From NCBI RefSeq assembly GCF_030546645.1, contig NZ_JAUOTO010000006.1:1-64000 (forward strand): a stretch of 64,000 bases of DNA. The letters are read 5' to 3'. A program made the position numbers and the translations under genes. The notes under the pieces are model-generated. The model was not told where the DNA came from and searched no databases. It saw only the letters and a list, made by a program, of their open reading frames with translations. Position 1 is the stretch's first letter. The number at the start of each line of letters is the position of its first letter. Positions 44,679 through 53,603 of this stretch are shown here, one piece after another. This DNA is from Flavitalea plasmicola (lineage in GTDB: Bacteria > Bacteroidota > Bacteroidia > Chitinophagales > Chitinophagaceae).

Positions 44679-45500
44679 CTATGGGTCAAGCCGATCCTTG
44701 CGGTCGTTATACGCGCGGATCAATTTATCAAACAGGGGCGTAGCTGACTTCTTCCGATTCCGGTTGTTGTTATCTGTGACATTGAAATTTTTGATTTCAA
44801 CATTAAATTTCCTTTCTGCCCAGATCTTGCCCTGGGCCATCGTAACAGGCTTTCCCCCGGAACCCACCAGTCCCGCGGCAACGAGCGCGGTGATCAATTC
44901 TACGATCTCCGCCTCTGTCCCCAACCATTGCTCATCATCGGGCTCGCTGCGCTCGTCTGTCCCTGTAAGCAGGCGGATCTCATGGTTGATAACGTTTTTA
45001 TATTTTTCAAAAGCCAGCAGCTGCGCCAGGATATCGCTGGCCTCACAATAATATTCGTCTACCATCCAAAGATCGGGCGTGCCCGGCAAATAATTTTGAC
45101 TAAACAAAACATCGTCCTTCCTGTTGCTTCCGGAATGGCAATAGGCGTGAAATTCCCCGTTGCTCCTGAAAAATTCAGCTATCGATTCCTTTTCGTTTTG
45201 CAGGTATTCCAGGAAGTCGTCGCTATCATTTATATCTCTGTTATGCTCCAGCTTGAACAAGGCCAGGAAATAGACATATTGCTTCCCAAATCTAGGTAAC
45301 CAGGATTTGAAATATTGTATTTCAGTAGCCTTGTCTGTAAAAGGATGGAGGGCAACATGATGCCTCAGCTTCTTGATGGCATGCGCCACCACTTCCATTT
45401 TCTTATAATACTCTTGCAGGCGGTCCACTTCTGGACCGATATTATTCAGCCTATCCCGCACCTCATTTTGCAGGGATGCAACAAACGTCTCCATGATCAA
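44679..45500 (-). CDS. RteC-like regulator of the conjugative element
   Basis: 273 residues (ATG 45500; an ATG two codons later is equally good). The N-terminal half is helical. The C-terminal part, AEIVELITALVAAGLVGSGG, then KIWAERKFNVEIKNF and KSATPLFDKLIRAYNDRKDRL, matches the C-terminal DNA-binding region of RteC proteins. In CTnDOT, RteC activates the excision operon in answer to tetracycline signalling. Here it directly precedes the tra genes with a palindrome in between, so control of transfer is inferred. No rteA or rteB is in the window. Confidence 0.7.
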   Translation of the reverse strand: MIMETFVASLQNEVRDRLNNIGPEVDRLQEYYKKMEVVAHAIKKLRHHVALHPFTDKATEIQYFKSWLPRFGKQYVYFLALFKLEHNRDINDSDDFLEYLQNEKESIAEFFRSNGEFHAYCHSGSNRKDDVLFSQNYLPGTPDLWMVDEYYCEASDILAQLLAFEKYKNVINHEIRLLTGTDERSEPDDEQWLGTEAEIVELITALVAAGLVGSGGKPVTMAQGKIWAERKFNVEIKNFNVTDNNNRNRKKSATPLFDKLIRAYNDRKDRLDP

Positions 45501-45613
45501 GCGATTAAATTGAATTAAAAATTTGCTTGATTTGAAATTATTAATTGTTACATCCCTGGCAAATAAGATTTCTTACATTCTTAACGGGATAGCGTTAGCA
45601 CCGGGAGGAACGT

Positions 45614-46195
45614 TTATTTCTTCTTATTCCGTTTGGCATAGAGCCTCTTCTGTACGCTAAAGTGCTCCCTGGTCATGGAGAGGTAGCTGGCCAGTATGAA
45701 ATCACTGACATCTTCCACCAGTTCCGGCTGATGTGTCATCAGGAATACAAACCGGTCATAGGCGGACTGGTCCCTCATGTCATTCCGTTCCTCGCTCAGT
45801 TCATAATAATTTTGCAGGATCTTCCTTCCATGCCGGTCGAATTCAGGATAATCGTCGTAGGCTTTTTCAAGCTCCTCGAAAGAGATGTAGTGTAATACGC
45901 AATCTTTCAACGCTTCAATCGTCTCTATCGCCGGCTTTTGCGAAAAAAAACTCCTGACAGATACGAAGAGGTCGTTCTTTCTCATGATCCAGAGCGTTCT
46001 TTCCTTGTTTTTTTTGTACCGGATGCTTCTTACGATCCCCTCCTCGATGAAATAAATGTGCTTGGCGACCTGGCCCTCCCGGAGAATGATCTCGCCTTTT
46101 TTTACTTCTTTTCTTTTCAGGCAACTTTGTAGGTAGGCTCTTAGGGCGGGAGACAATTTTTTAATATTGTCAAAAATGAGGAATAGTTGATCCAT
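45614..46195 (-). CDS. Crp/Fnr-family transcription regulator
   Basis: 193 residues with a cyclic-nucleotide-binding beta roll (KKGEIILREGQVAKHIYFIEEG, split as KKGEIILREG and HIYFIEEGIVRSI) and a C-terminal helical region ending FILASYLSMTREHFSVQKRL, the HTH-like end of Bacteroidota Crp/Fnr proteins. The arginine/serine set for cAMP binding is not evident, so the ligand is unknown. It lies next to the RteC-like gene and is divergent from another Crp-like gene. Confidence 0.8.
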   Translation of the reverse strand: MDQLFLIFDNIKKLSPALRAYLQSCLKRKEVKKGEIILREGQVAKHIYFIEEGIVRSIRYKKNKERTLWIMRKNDLFVSVRSFFSQKPAIETIEALKDCVLHYISFEELEKAYDDYPEFDRHGRKILQNYYELSEERNDMRDQSAYDRFVFLMTHQPELVEDVSDFILASYLSMTREHFSVQKRLYAKRNKKK

Positions 46196-46197
46196 GT

Positions 46198-46496
46198 TGA
46201 ATAAGGCTTTGGTTATACTAATTAGGATTGTCTATGAACGGTCAGTACAACTACGGTTATGGATCAGGGAGGTATTAATTCGATTATACAGTTCCGTAAA
46301 ATAAAGAACAGCCAATGACCTCCAAAAAATTATTATGCCGGGTAAGCGTATTCCTTATTTTGGATAAATACAAATCCTTATCTCATTCAGCTAATCATTT
46401 CTGCCTTAAGCAATTCTTACCAGGCAAAAAAACATAAGAATTCTTATGATTATTGAGTGCCCGGTTTGCTAATATGCAGCTCATAAATACCTTATC
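46198..46496. other. Divergent intergenic region between two Crp/Fnr-type genes
   Basis: AT-rich 299-base region without a gene. It holds a perfect 16-base palindrome (46433-46448) and several TTG/TTTG-like promoter elements, and should contain both promoters. Confidence 0.5.
46433..46448. promoter_or_regulatory. Perfect palindrome CATAAGAATTCTTATG, possible operator
   Basis: The 16-base sequence is its own reverse complement. It lies 48 bases upstream of the start codon of the short Crp-like gene at 46497. Its length and symmetry suit a dimeric regulator. Confidence 0.5.
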
Positions 46497-46997
46497 ATGC
46501 TTCGATCAACACTTAGTGACACTCTCATTTCTATGGCCGGCTTTATCCAGGGGAAAAAACCAGGATCATCTGTGAAACCTACAACGCCTACCGCCTTTTT
46601 TATCGAAAAAGGGCATATCATGGAGGTCCTGGACATTGGGGTCCCCGGCAAAGTGATCATTCCTCTATTTTTCGGCCCCGGCGAATTTGCGGTGCGTTGC
46701 CATCCCCGCTCAAATCTAAAAGGACTGGATAAGGTCAGCGGCAATACCTTCACCCATACAATGATCATCCAGACCTTACGGAAATTTCCCGAGAGCCACG
46801 TCTATTACAGGGAAATGCGGCGCTTGTACCACGAGAAGGTACAAGACCGCCTGCGCAGCCTGCAAACCATGTCCGACCAGGAACGGTATGATCATTTGAA
46901 GGCCACACAACCCTGGGTGCTGAAACTGGCGGAGCCTGGGGATATTGCGGCCTACTTAGGTGTGTCGAAGGAGGTGTTGCGCGAATTGAGGAAGTAA
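46497..46997 (+). CDS. Short Crp/Fnr-like regulator
   Basis: 166 residues. The beta-roll part is reduced (TAFFIEKGHIMEVLDIGV, FFGPGEFAVRCHPRS), followed by a helical region and a C-terminal HTH, LAEPGDIAAYLGVSKEVLREL, like those of Crp/Fnr proteins. It lacks part of the N-terminal nucleotide-binding fold found in its divergent neighbour. It probably binds DNA with no cyclic nucleotide. Confidence 0.6.
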   Translation: MLRSTLSDTLISMAGFIQGKKPGSSVKPTTPTAFFIEKGHIMEVLDIGVPGKVIIPLFFGPGEFAVRCHPRSNLKGLDKVSGNTFTHTMIIQTLRKFPESHVYYREMRRLYHEKVQDRLRSLQTMSDQERYDHLKATQPWVLKLAEPGDIAAYLGVSKEVLRELRK

Positions 46998-47026
46998 AGC
47001 CCCCGACAACCTAAATAGCTCACCGT

Positions 47027-47365
47027 TCACTCCTTGAAGACCTTCACTTTACCCTTCGCCCTGACCCGTTCCATGATAAAGGCATGAATGATCTCATATT
47101 GGATGCCGATCAGCGCCGCAAACCTCATCATTTCCGTAATAGTGAACTCCCCGGGGTCGTCGATCTTTTTTCTGAAAGTATAAAAGGATATATTCAATTC
47201 CGTAGCCAACCTGGTCTCGCTGACAATGGCAAACACCTGGTCAAAGCTGCTGATCTTTCCTCCCTCCAACTCATTTCGCAATGAATTGAATTTATGCTTC
47301 ATTTTTGAGTCCCGCGATGCCTGCCGCTCCTTATTCGAGTATGTGATCCTGGAACTTTTAGCCAT
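47027..47365 (-). CDS. Small HTH-like DNA-binding protein (paralogue of 22451-22789)
   Basis: 112 residues, identical in length and nearly identical in sequence to the gene at 22451 (SSFDQVFAIVSETRLATELN and FYTFRKK are the same). It has a basic start, then an XRE-like helix-turn-helix. The two copies have the same orientation and lie on either side of the CRISPR-Cas and transfer genes. Its function is unknown, but regulation of an element boundary is possible. Confidence 0.6.
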   Translation of the reverse strand: MAKSSRITYSNKERQASRDSKMKHKFNSLRNELEGGKISSFDQVFAIVSETRLATELNISFYTFRKKIDDPGEFTITEMMRFAALIGIQYEIIHAFIMERVRAKGKVKVFKE

Positions 47366-47786
47366 TAGTCTTTTTGTTCTCCAGCATTTATGAAATGATT
47401 AAACCCCTCCTACGATGATTTAATATACATCGACGTCTATTTAAATTTAAAATGGAAATCCTTCAATCGCAAGGACTGACAATGACATGAAAGGATGGAA
47501 AGACACAGTTGAGGAACCAGCAAGCAACTACAAGGAAGTGACTTCCTTATAGTTGCTAAGTTATTTAAAAAACTGGAATAACCAACAAGACTGATGATCT
47601 TTTTGCTCATCATTCAGCCTCTTGTGTCCGGTGCTGGGTGTTGTCCGCGCGCCCTTCCCTTATATAATAGTGGAAACCTTCGTCTCCACCGGGCCGAATG
47701 GTGGCAGTACAGGTGGGATGGGTTGAGTGTTTTCTTCCGTGGATTTTGCCTTGTCCCATATCTGCCGGTTGGAATATGATAGGTCC
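47366..47786. other. Intergenic region with a long hairpin
   Basis: Apart from the hairpin at 47523-47557 no gene is convincing. Frames near 47600-47780 are overlaps with the end of the next gene or its trailer. It may contain the 3' end of a transcript running in from 48320. Confidence 0.4.
47523..47557. terminator. Long hairpin with 16-base arms, possible terminator
   Basis: AGCAACTACAAGGAAG and CTTCCTTATAGTTGCT pair with one mismatch around TGA. There is no proper T-run on either side, so termination is uncertain; it may instead stabilise a transcript end or be a small palindromic element. Confidence 0.4.
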
Positions 47787-48320
47787 TCAATGGCCCCCTT
47801 CGCAACCAAATTTGATATGGTCTCTTTCGCAATAATAGTGAGGGTCAAATTCGGTCCAGTCGCAAGTACCTGTATAATATACACTATCCTCAGAATTCGG
47901 CGCCTTGGAAAAGCTTGACCTTACTATTTGCACGGATTCTCCGGGTAAAATCCTTTTCGTTTTGTCCGACCGGAGACACAAAGGGCAGATTGCTTTCCCC
48001 AGGCTGTCCCGTTTAAAAGGTACTGGCAAGGATATAATGAATGTGCTGTCTACTTCAGGACAGCGGGATAGATATGTTTCAGCAACTCCTATTCTTTTGT
48101 AGGAAATATAAACCTCTTTATATATTTTCTTAATAGGGCAGGTAAAATTTCCCTGTTCATCCGTGCGTGATTGGCTAATGAGGCAATGCTGTTGACTGTA
48201 GAATAACACTTCTACACGATCAACGCTATATTTTGGTTGGTTGGCTATCAACTTACCCCGGATCACCCTGTTAGTGGGTTGAAAGGATAAAAAGAAGAGA
48301 ACTATAGACAAATATTTCAT
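47787..48320 (-). CDS. Small exported protein with a regulatory-like beta domain and cysteines
   Basis: 177 residues with a short signal peptide (MKYLSIVLFFLSFQP). A carboxypeptidase-regulatory-like strand pattern follows (VIRGKLIANQPKYSVDRVEV, RTDEQGNFTCPI), then CPLCLRSDKTKRILPGESV and a C-terminal DPHYYCERDHIKFGC. It is exported and probably disulphide-bonded or metal-binding. I do not recognise a family. Lying at the edge of the right Rhs locus, it could be a stranded immunity gene. Confidence 0.5.
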   Translation of the reverse strand: MKYLSIVLFFLSFQPTNRVIRGKLIANQPKYSVDRVEVLFYSQQHCLISQSRTDEQGNFTCPIKKIYKEVYISYKRIGVAETYLSRCPEVDSTFIISLPVPFKRDSLGKAICPLCLRSDKTKRILPGESVQIVRSSFSKAPNSEDSVYYTGTCDWTEFDPHYYCERDHIKFGCEGGH

Positions 48321-48579
48321 ACGAAAGAATATTAACTAAAATATCGGATCAATCCAGCTCAATGGCTGGCTACTCAACAATACATTTGCCACTTCCGCTG
48401 TACGCATGGATAGTCGGCTTATACATGAATCGTAGAATCCCTCCGGGTAGAAGGACGGCTTTTATGCTCGCACCCTATCGTATGAGTAATACCCTGCCCT
48501 TGTACGGTTTCTTAGTGTTTTGCTGATTTAATTTTTCCATTGGCGCGTTTCATTACAAAAGTGCCGTCTTTAGTTGAAC
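48321..48579. other. Intergenic region, nothing recognised
   Basis: 259 bases between the small exported protein and the acyltransferase. I see no convincing frame, RNA or strong hairpin. Confidence 0.4.
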
Positions 48580-49704
48580 CTATGCTTTCAGCATACCGAA
48601 CCTAGCGACTTCATATCTAGCTTTCCTGTTAAGGAAGTAGCTCTCAAAGAACGTGTATGATAAGGATGCGCAACATATTGACATTGTTATACAACTTACG
48701 GGGTACCAGAAATCATAGTTCCACGCCGTTGACTCTATGCCCATCTTAAGATACAAGATCAATATAAGTTTCGCTATGACAGGGTGCAGCAGATATATGC
48801 CATACGATATTTTTCCCAAATACCTGGGCACAACTCTATCAAGGTTGAGAACAAAACCTTCCGAGGATGCGGCCATGATCAGGTAGCCGAACAGCAAAGC
48901 ATCGAGCATATCAAGCCTGGAATAAAAGTTGCGTGCAAGTATCAAGCCTATGGCCATCCACTGATATTTTTTGTTAAACAAAGAGCCCAACGGCACATTT
49001 CTCTTTCTTATATATGCCATTAGGAAACCTACACCGAAGTACGCCATCTTGCCTGTTACTGACAGACGGTACATGTATGCTAGTGACTCGCTCGTTAGCG
49101 GGTGCTTCATAATGACAGGTATCAATTTGGTCATCCCTGCTGAAATAAATGCAATAGCTACCGCAAAAATGAAGAGGAATAAAGGTCTTTTTCTACATGC
49201 AAACAGCATGAAAGGCCACACCAGGTAAAACTGCTCCTCCACGCAGACCGACCAGTTTATCTCGTGAATGCTTCCAGAACTGCTTCCTGCCAGCATCATC
49301 TGTATATTTACGGCGAACATTAGCACAAAGCGCATGTTAGCGACAACACTCGCATAGTTGGTAGAACACGGGACATTCAGCCGACTACAAACCAGTGGCG
49401 CCAAGAGTACATATCCGCAGGCAACGACCAGGTAAAGTGGCCATATTCTCAACACTCTGCGCATATAGAATGATTTGTACGAAATTTTCCCCGTTGTATC
49501 TATCTCGTCCAACAGCAGGTAGCTTATAAGAAAACCACTTAGCACAAAGAAAATATTCACTCCAGCTTTTCCCATGCCTTCCATTGGAATGTGAGATTCT
49601 ATGCCCGCGTATGTAGAATGCTTAAGCGCAAAGATGTGAAAGAACATTACGATACCCGCAGCATACCATCGGATACCGTCAAAGTTTTTAAAATAAGTTT
49701 TCAT
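48580..49704 (-). CDS. Membrane acyltransferase (acyltransferase 3 / OafA family)
   Basis: 374 residues with about ten membrane helices. The start FDGIRWYAAGIVMFFHIFAL contains the catalytic-type histidine of the family, and VNIFFVLSGFLISYLL and FYMRRVLRIWPLYLVV are the usual second and third signatures. A SVCVEEQFYLVWP segment holds the conserved glutamates. It adds acetyl or similar groups to surface polysaccharides or other envelope acceptors. It seems unrelated to the Rhs genes around it. Confidence 0.9.
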   Translation of the reverse strand: MKTYFKNFDGIRWYAAGIVMFFHIFALKHSTYAGIESHIPMEGMGKAGVNIFFVLSGFLISYLLLDEIDTTGKISYKSFYMRRVLRIWPLYLVVACGYVLLAPLVCSRLNVPCSTNYASVVANMRFVLMFAVNIQMMLAGSSSGSIHEINWSVCVEEQFYLVWPFMLFACRKRPLFLFIFAVAIAFISAGMTKLIPVIMKHPLTSESLAYMYRLSVTGKMAYFGVGFLMAYIRKRNVPLGSLFNKKYQWMAIGLILARNFYSRLDMLDALLFGYLIMAASSEGFVLNLDRVVPRYLGKISYGIYLLHPVIAKLILILYLKMGIESTAWNYDFWYPVSCITMSICCASLSYTFFESYFLNRKARYEVARFGMLKA

Positions 49705-50240
49705 ATCTGTACAAAATCAAATTTATATATCTCGAAAATCCGTGCATTCCGACGGGTTTATCCGGTTGCGTATAATCAATGCAATGGGCGCCAGCTCGTG
49801 GCATAGTTTGGTGACGAGTTCTTTCAGAGTGGCGTTGGTTCGTCTACTAATTGTAATACTTGCTCCTTGCCGATTTTCCCAATGACGTGGCTTAATGCCA
49901 CATTAGAGCAATGTTGAGCGCGGGCCTGGCTCCACAATCCAAAACGCGCGTAGGACGGCTTTCGGATCGTTTTATTGATCACGGCATGGTAAATCTGCTT
50001 ATAAAAATTTGGTGGAAGGGTTTTTCGGCAGTACTTGCAACAAAGGGTTTGGAAGTTACTTCTTAGCCTTTCCGGAGGCAAATTCCATTACCTTATAGAC
50101 TGGCTATAAGTTGCTGATGCTTGGACACACGAGGTATTAGAAACACGTTTGGAGGTCTATTGTACTAGCGATAAAGAAAATAGATCAGGATGAATTGTGA
50201 GTCGACGGTGGCTGTTCCGTTCCTCCTGGCACCACAGGCG
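49705..50240. other. Gap with a possible degenerate gene on the minus strand
   Basis: Between about 50081 and 49735 the minus strand encodes LCCKYCRKTLPPNFYKQIYH (a CxxC zinc-ribbon-like pair) and ARFGLWSQARAQHC, then, after a frame change near 49850, TNATLKELVTKLCHELAPI. It could be a remnant of a transposase or recombinase, but no family is secure. Nothing else is seen. Confidence 0.3.
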
Positions 50241-50840
50241 TTAAATCAATATTGAACGCATTTTAATAAGGGTCAGCTGCGATCCTCTTATAAAATTCAC
50301 CAATCCTGTTTTTTTATTCGCCTTATCGTTTGTCAATTCAAAAAAGTACAGCGTTGGATTTGCGAATCCAGGTCTCCATAGCAAAAATCTGAATCTTTTA
50401 ACTTGAGACGAAGTGTTAAGGAATTTTAATTCTTCCACATCCGAAATAGCTAAAGTGTCACTCCTTATAAGGCCGTAAATAGTTCTCTCCGCTATTGTCA
50501 TGGAATCAATACTGGGTTTCTTTACATTCTCCCCGCCCCCAAAAATGGCCGAATTGATAATACCTAATTTGAAAATGGTTTTTAGTTCATCGCTTGTGCT
50601 ATGTACTTTTATGATATTATCACCATACCCGAATGTATTATCATTTACAATAACAATCTTCCCGGTATATCTACTAAAGTTTTCCTTTGCATAGCTATTT
50701 TCAAACAATTCTTTAGCCCAGTAATCTTCTTGTTCTCCGGCATTCTTAAAATCCGGAGCGGGTTCTTTTCTTAGTGTATCATTTTGAGCTCTCGTCCTGG
50801 TGACGGTCAATAATATTGCTACCGCAAATAATAGTCTCAT
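50241..50840 (-). CDS. Small exported protein, candidate orphan immunity protein
   Basis: A start at the ATG at 50840 (MRLLFAVAILLTVTRTRAQ) gives a clean signal peptide and 199 residues; the ATG at 50891 only adds a poor leader. The mature part is strand-rich (NFSRYTGKIVIVNDNTFGYG, RFRFLLWRPGFANPTLYFFE). No family is recognised. It lies on the cassette strand of the right Rhs locus, and size and export match the other immunity candidates there. Confidence 0.5.
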   Translation of the reverse strand: MRLLFAVAILLTVTRTRAQNDTLRKEPAPDFKNAGEQEDYWAKELFENSYAKENFSRYTGKIVIVNDNTFGYGDNIIKVHSTSDELKTIFKLGIINSAIFGGGENVKKPSIDSMTIAERTIYGLIRSDTLAISDVEELKFLNTSSQVKRFRFLLWRPGFANPTLYFFELTNDKANKKTGLVNFIRGSQLTLIKMRSILI

Positions 50841-50973
50841 AATTTTGCTTTTAATGTTGATGCTCAAACATACTAGCATCGTTATTTTCATAATTAGGCT
50901 TGGTATCCGCCCTTAGCGTCTAGGGTATAATTAGTCCCTGCAGCTGCGGAGAAAAGAGTAAATATCTATTTCC

Positions 50974-52104
50974 CTATCTCAACAGCGTTAGTCTTTTCCA
51001 ATCATATATTCCCAATCCGTCATTTTCCGTCAAAAAGATTAATTTGTTATCAGAAGTAACAGCCATTTGATGAACAGCCATGCCGACTCCTATTGCAAGA
51101 GGTTCCCTACTCCAATGCAACGAAGGGTTCAATATAGGTTCAAGCTTTTTTATCGATCCATCTGAAAACATCATGGCCCTGTAAATACCATTTGAAGTGT
51201 ACAAGTATATATTTCCATCAAATTTATTATAAACCCCAGGCCCTATGAATAACCCTCCAACAGAGTCCGATTCCTTTTCTTCTTTAGCATAAACATCACT
51301 GTCAAATATTTTCTTTGCGACATCGTCATTCCCAATTCGATAAATTTCTCCAAAATTCATAAAGTGCTGTAACCCGGATGTGATATATACATTGCCACTA
51401 GTGTCTTCGAAGACTGATTTAGGGGTAAGATTCGGAAATACTATACTCTCAATTTTCTTATCATATATCTTCTCGTTCTTTGTATCAAATATTTGAACAT
51501 CCCCTCCAAACTCCCCATGGCTTGCACATAGCCACCATCTATCTTTGCTATCATGAAAGTCGAATTGCGGTGCCGAGAAAAACTTCTGCCTGCTATAAAT
51601 TAATCCACTAGCATGACTTGTAAAGCCGCTCCAACTTTTACGTTTGTACGGGTCATAGATAGCATATTTCACAGCCAATAGCATTTTGTTATTGGAATTG
51701 AAACAAATGGCGAAGACAAAGTATTTTGAATTCAATACTAAAGTTGGCGTTAACGATGATGTGTTAATTCGGTAAACTTCCCCTCTACTAGTGCCTGCAT
51801 ACACCTGGTTTTGTCTATCTAGGGCAAGGCATGTAAACCAATCTGATGTATCATGAGGAGCAAAATGAATTGTATCCTGTAAGGTTAGATCCCAGACGAC
51901 TATTTTCCCATTCTTAGTTGTAACGAAGGCCTTATTTTCACAAGTTACAAAGGAGAGGTAGCTCTCATTTGTTTTATTAACGTGTGCGATCTGCGCTGTA
52001 TCGGGCTGAGCATTTGCTTTAAAGAAAATCAGTAATATTATGTAAAGTGCGGTATTGTTTTTGAATACACGAGCACGCCGGATAAAGTGTCTGCTACAAT
52101 ACAT
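50974..52104 (-). CDS. Exported beta-propeller-like protein
   Basis: 376 residues with a signal segment NNTALYIILLIFFKANAQ. The mature part has repeated strands of the WD40/NHL kind (NKTNESYLSFVTCENKAFV, GKIVVWDLTLQDTIHF, LALDRQNQVYAGTSRGEVY, VFEDTSGNVYITSGL), pointing to a six- or seven-bladed propeller. It has no enzymatic motif. It may bind a partner in the periplasm or at the surface. Its link to Rhs function is only by position. Confidence 0.6.
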   Translation of the reverse strand: MYCSRHFIRRARVFKNNTALYIILLIFFKANAQPDTAQIAHVNKTNESYLSFVTCENKAFVTTKNGKIVVWDLTLQDTIHFAPHDTSDWFTCLALDRQNQVYAGTSRGEVYRINTSSLTPTLVLNSKYFVFAICFNSNNKMLLAVKYAIYDPYKRKSWSGFTSHASGLIYSRQKFFSAPQFDFHDSKDRWWLCASHGEFGGDVQIFDTKNEKIYDKKIESIVFPNLTPKSVFEDTSGNVYITSGLQHFMNFGEIYRIGNDDVAKKIFDSDVYAKEEKESDSVGGLFIGPGVYNKFDGNIYLYTSNGIYRAMMFSDGSIKKLEPILNPSLHWSREPLAIGVGMAVHQMAVTSDNKLIFLTENDGLGIYDWKRLTLLR

Positions 52105-52337
52105 ATTTATTAGAATTAGTTAACTTGTATAATTTATTATCCTGATGACTCAAACCAGAGACGTCAGATTTACAGCTCTCTCTTTTTTTCTGCGATCCTT
52201 GTTTTGAAATGGTTGATCACATTACCAATCTAACACCAGTTAAAATGAGACTGTATATATTTTATCTAAATAACGCCAATCCTTTTTTCAAGATGGTATA
52301 GATAAACACCAAATTGCTCTCTCGTTAATAAATACCT
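52105..52337. other. Intergenic region, nothing recognised
   Basis: 233 AT-rich bases that should contain the promoter of the propeller gene. No gene or strong structure is seen. Confidence 0.4.
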
Positions 52338-52796
52338 TCAGAACGACTTAATGCTAATACTATTTAGTATTTTGTTAAATTGTTGTTTCTTGTTGACGGG
52401 CATCTTTCGATAACCATATACGACATACTTCAACTTTCTATCCTCCCACAGCCGTCCATTTTCGTCGATACCGTTAATTGTGAAAGTATCCGCATATGAA
52501 AAAACAAGACCTATATTTCGTCCATATTTTTTGTACGCGTCAGGGTAAAATGCGCCGGGACCAGGGCTAACATTATCAGAGAAGTATAGACCTATGCTAT
52601 CCGGTTATACAAACATTTTGGTCACCCTGTGTTCGTCAGGATAATATACATTTTGCATAGCGTACCCCTTAGGAATATCCATTTTGTAATTAAGTCTATT
52701 TTTTTCGTCCACATATATATTTTATGATACTCGTTTTGTTCCTTGACAACCTAGAATTGTCATGAAAAGGAAAAAGATAGCTTGTGTGTGTTTCAT
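52338..52796 (-). pseudogene. Lipoprotein gene with two in-frame TAA stops
   Basis: From ATG 52796 one frame runs for 153 codons: MKHTQAIFFLFMTILGC gives a lipoprotein signal with lipobox cysteine. It then reads through TAA near 52724 to NIYVDEKNRLNYKMDIPKGY, through a second TAA near 52605 to PDSIGLYFSDNVSPGPGA, and on to a C-terminal KKQQFNKILNSISIKSF with TGA at 52338. No frameshift is needed, so decay is recent. It resembles the other lipoprotein immunity candidates of this locus in size and export. Confidence 0.6.
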
Positions 52797-53117
52797 TAAC
52801 AGATAAGATTTATATTTAAATATTTTAACGAAGTGGGAATAGCGATTGGAGGCACATAAATCGGGTAGCCACTTTCATTTAATAGATGCGCTATTCCTTG
52901 CGGTCGCTGTGGATCGGCCGTTTGAAACTATAATCAGAACGAAACTTTTCGCCCAATCCTTCTCTAATCCGATTCTCAAAAAATGCAGCCCGATACTCAT
53001 GTCTTCCTAGTCCCGTTCCCAAAACATCATCATTGCTTGTCATGCCCCCAACGGTCCGAATCACGATGCAGGGAAGACTATTGTCACATGGCTCCTGTCT
53101 TAAGGTCAAATGGCTTA
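52797..53117. other. Gap with a doubtful 72-codon frame
   Basis: A minus-strand frame at 52891-53109 contains GLGRHEYRAAFFENRIREGL but has no recognisable family and a weak start. It may be the end of a lost toxin tip. Nothing else is visible in these 321 bases. Confidence 0.3.
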
Positions 53118-53603
53118 TTAATGTTGGAAATAGCAGCTGCTATTTGGACTCAATCTGACAATCTCATACAACACCCCTCCCATATCTACATACTTACCGT
53201 AATTCCCGATATCTCTATATTCTGTCGTCTTCGCCACTTCGGTAAACCGGAAACATTCCTTCACGTCAGGAATAGTATTTATCTTATAATAACAAACCGG
53301 TACATCAACTATGTCCGCAGCACAGATTGTCTTAAGGGTTATAGAATACACCGTATCCTTTTTAAGATGGCAATTATAGAAGATCCCCCTGTCATTCACT
53401 TGGCGTTTATCCCGGTCAAAAGGAAGTTTCAGGTTCAGCTTTACGGTATCACTACCATTAATAAAGCGCAGCTCACTATTAATAAAGCTGTCATTTAAGG
53501 TTTCTTTATAAACATTCCCTTCATACCGTCCCTTAATCTGCAGTTGCCCTTTGCAACTACAAACTATTAGTGTCAAAGCACTGTAGAAAGCTATTTTTTT
53601 CAT
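53118..53603 (-). CDS. Lipoprotein, candidate immunity protein for the Rhs cassette ending at 53603
   Basis: 161 residues with a lipoprotein signal ([19 protein letters not shown]), so it is membrane-anchored in the periplasm or at the outer membrane. The mature part is strand-rich with pairs of cysteines (GIFYNCHLKKDTVYSITLK, TICAADIVDVPVCYY). The start ATG overlaps the Rhs stop (TAATG), giving tight coupling. No family is recognised. Its place and export imply that the toxin tip acts outside the cytoplasm. Confidence 0.65.
   Translation of the reverse strand: MKKIAFYSALTLIVCSCKGQLQIKGRYEGNVYKETLNDSFINSELRFINGSDTVKLNLKLPFDRDKRQVNDRGIFYNCHLKKDTVYSITLKTICAADIVDVPVCYYKINTIPDVKECFRFTEVAKTTEYRDIGNYGKYVDMGGVLYEIVRLSPNSSCYFQH

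Noticed and set aside
49735-50081. A complete insertion sequence
   Set aside because: Only a CxxC fragment with a frame change is seen. No terminal inverted repeats or catalytic motif could be identified.
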